Shown: positions 6,218 to 6,552 of the stretch, piece by piece
Layout of the letters: the number at the start of each line of letters is the position of its first letter
Numbering within the stretch: position 1 is the stretch's first letter
Assembly: GCA_938003985.1 (NCBI GenBank)
Contig: CALKWZ010000006.1
Coordinates: forward strand, 1 to 6,552
DNA: 6,552 nt
Direction of reading: 5' to 3'
DNA from: an uncultured Verrucomicrobiota bacterium
Lineage (GTDB): Bacteria > Verrucomicrobiota > Kiritimatiellia > CAIQIC01 > Lenti-01
Program-made: the position numbers and the translations under genes
The notes under the pieces: generated by a model
What the model was told of the DNA's origin: nothing
The model's database searches: none
The model's input: the letters and a program-made list of their open reading frames with translations, nothing else

Positions 6218-6274
6218 GCTGGCCCCGTTGGGGCCGGCGGCTGGAAAAATGAAACCGGCCCCAGCGGGGCCGGC
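6218..6274. repeat. Inverted pair of GC-rich hairpins (nested palindrome)
   Basis: Two self-complementary units lie here. One has arms GGCCCC and GGGGCC around GTT (6221-6235). The other has arms CCGGCCCC and GGGGCCGG around AGC (6255-6273). The units are also inverted copies of each other: 6218-6237 pairs with 6255-6274 over 20 bp with only G-U wobbles, enclosing a 17-nt A-rich loop (6238-6254). So either two short hairpins or one long one can form. It lies 18 nt after the fructokinase stop and may be a dispersed intergenic repeat as well as a terminator. Confidence 0.7.
6243..6273 (-). terminator. Candidate intrinsic terminator of the right-edge gene
   Basis: Read on the minus strand, an 8-bp GC-only hairpin (6255-6273) is followed at once by TTTCATTTTTCC (6243-6254), a U-rich tract as in rho-independent terminators. 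It lies about 47 nt after the stop of the leftward gene. The plus-strand direction has no U-tract after either hairpin, so termination of the fructokinase transcript here is less certain. Confidence 0.5.
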
Positions 6275-6290
6275 GACAAGAAAGACTCGT

Positions 6291-6312
6291 TCCGCCGGCG
6301 TGAAGCGGCGGA
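6291..6312. repeat. Small hairpin just after the right-edge gene
   Basis: TCCGCCG (6291-6297) pairs with CGGCGGA (6306-6312) around an 8-nt loop. It starts 8 nt beyond the stop codon of the leftward gene. No U-tract follows immediately, so it is more likely a 3'-end stabilising structure than a terminator by itself. Confidence 0.4.
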
Positions 6313-6319
6313 GTTCATT

Positions 6320-6552
6320 CTACGGCATCGGTTCGGAGTCCGGCGCGGCGGGCGGCGGGCTCGGCGGCGCGTCCGGGCGGCGGCGCGGTTCGCGGCGTGG
6401 CGGGTGATCCGTCCGCGGCCCATGCTCATGCCGGCGCGGTTGCGGCGGCGGGGGCGCGGCTTCTTCGCGCGCGGGCGCCATCCAGCGGGCCAGCAGGTCC
6501 TTGCGCGCGGGATCGATGCCGCCGGCGAACTTGAGGTAGATCAAGGCTTCCT
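6320..6552 (-). CDS. C-terminus of an uncharacterised protein with Pro/Arg-rich tail (partial)
   Basis: The final 76 or so codons of a leftward gene enter from the right edge; the frame is open to the boundary (EALIYLKFAGGIDPARKDLL is the first visible sequence) and ends at a TAG at 6320-6322. The first 25 residues look like the end of a folded helical domain containing GGIDPARKDLLARWMAP. The remainder is a disordered tail rich in Pro, Arg, Glu and His, with PPPPQPRRHEH and RREPRRRPD. A TTG at 6544 could serve as a start, but the residues before it read on smoothly, so this is a fragment. The family is not recognised. The basic tail could contact nucleic acid or membrane, which is inference. 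Confidence 0.65.
   Translation of the reverse strand, partial: EALIYLKFAGGIDPARKDLLARWMAPAREEAAPPPPQPRRHEHGPRTDHPPRREPRRRPDAPPSPPPAAPDSEPMP

Noticed and set aside
1..6552. Circular molecule: minus-strand N-terminus at the left edge and minus-strand C-terminus at the right edge could be one gene joined across the ends
   Set aside because: The left end is an adapter artefact with no overlap to the right end, and the two fragments share only generic Arg/Pro-rich composition. No replication or mobilisation gene supports a plasmid. Read pairs linking both ends would be needed to revive it.

Overview
The window is a roughly 6.5 kb contig fragment of high-GC DNA, apparently from an uncultured bacterium of the PVC group, most likely Verrucomicrobiota or Kiritimatiellota. 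The lineage guess rests on three things. One is a secreted BspA-like leucine-rich-repeat protein whose C-terminal module is of a style common in those phyla. Another is the lack of clear Shine-Dalgarno sequences. The last is promoter-like hexamers placed tightly against start codons. The left end carries an Illumina adapter (3-36), so the contig ends in a library artefact and the gene there is cut artificially.

Layout from left to right: adapter; N-terminus of a minus-strand low-complexity protein (to 208); a divergent promoter region with a perfect 20-bp palindrome (209-406); a two-gene plus-strand operon of a 153-aa uncharacterised protein overlapping a GT4-type glycosyltransferase by 14 nt (407-2045); a 268-bp gap filled by a nested inverted-repeat element (2061-2248); a 475-aa nitronate monooxygenase/2-nitropropane dioxygenase-family flavoprotein with a Cys-containing C-terminal extension (2314-3741); converging on it, a secreted 469-aa leucine-rich-repeat protein on the minus strand (3749-5158); a divergent promoter region; a ROK-family fructokinase closely resembling E. 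coli Mak (5306-6199); a second nested inverted repeat, half of which looks like a terminator for the leftward gene (6218-6274); and the C-terminus of a minus-strand Pro/Arg-rich protein that runs off the right edge (6320-6552).

The genes do not form one pathway. The only clear functional unit is the overlapping small protein and glycosyltransferase pair, probably used in surface polysaccharide assembly. The fructokinase is sugar-phosphorylating housekeeping, the flavoprotein is a stand-alone oxidoreductase, and the LRR protein is exported. No CRISPR array, tRNA, rRNA, transposase or phage gene is visible. The most interesting signals are non-coding: two nested palindromic intergenic repeats, and -10-like hexamers exactly 6 nt upstream of three different start codons, which suggests leaderless transcripts.
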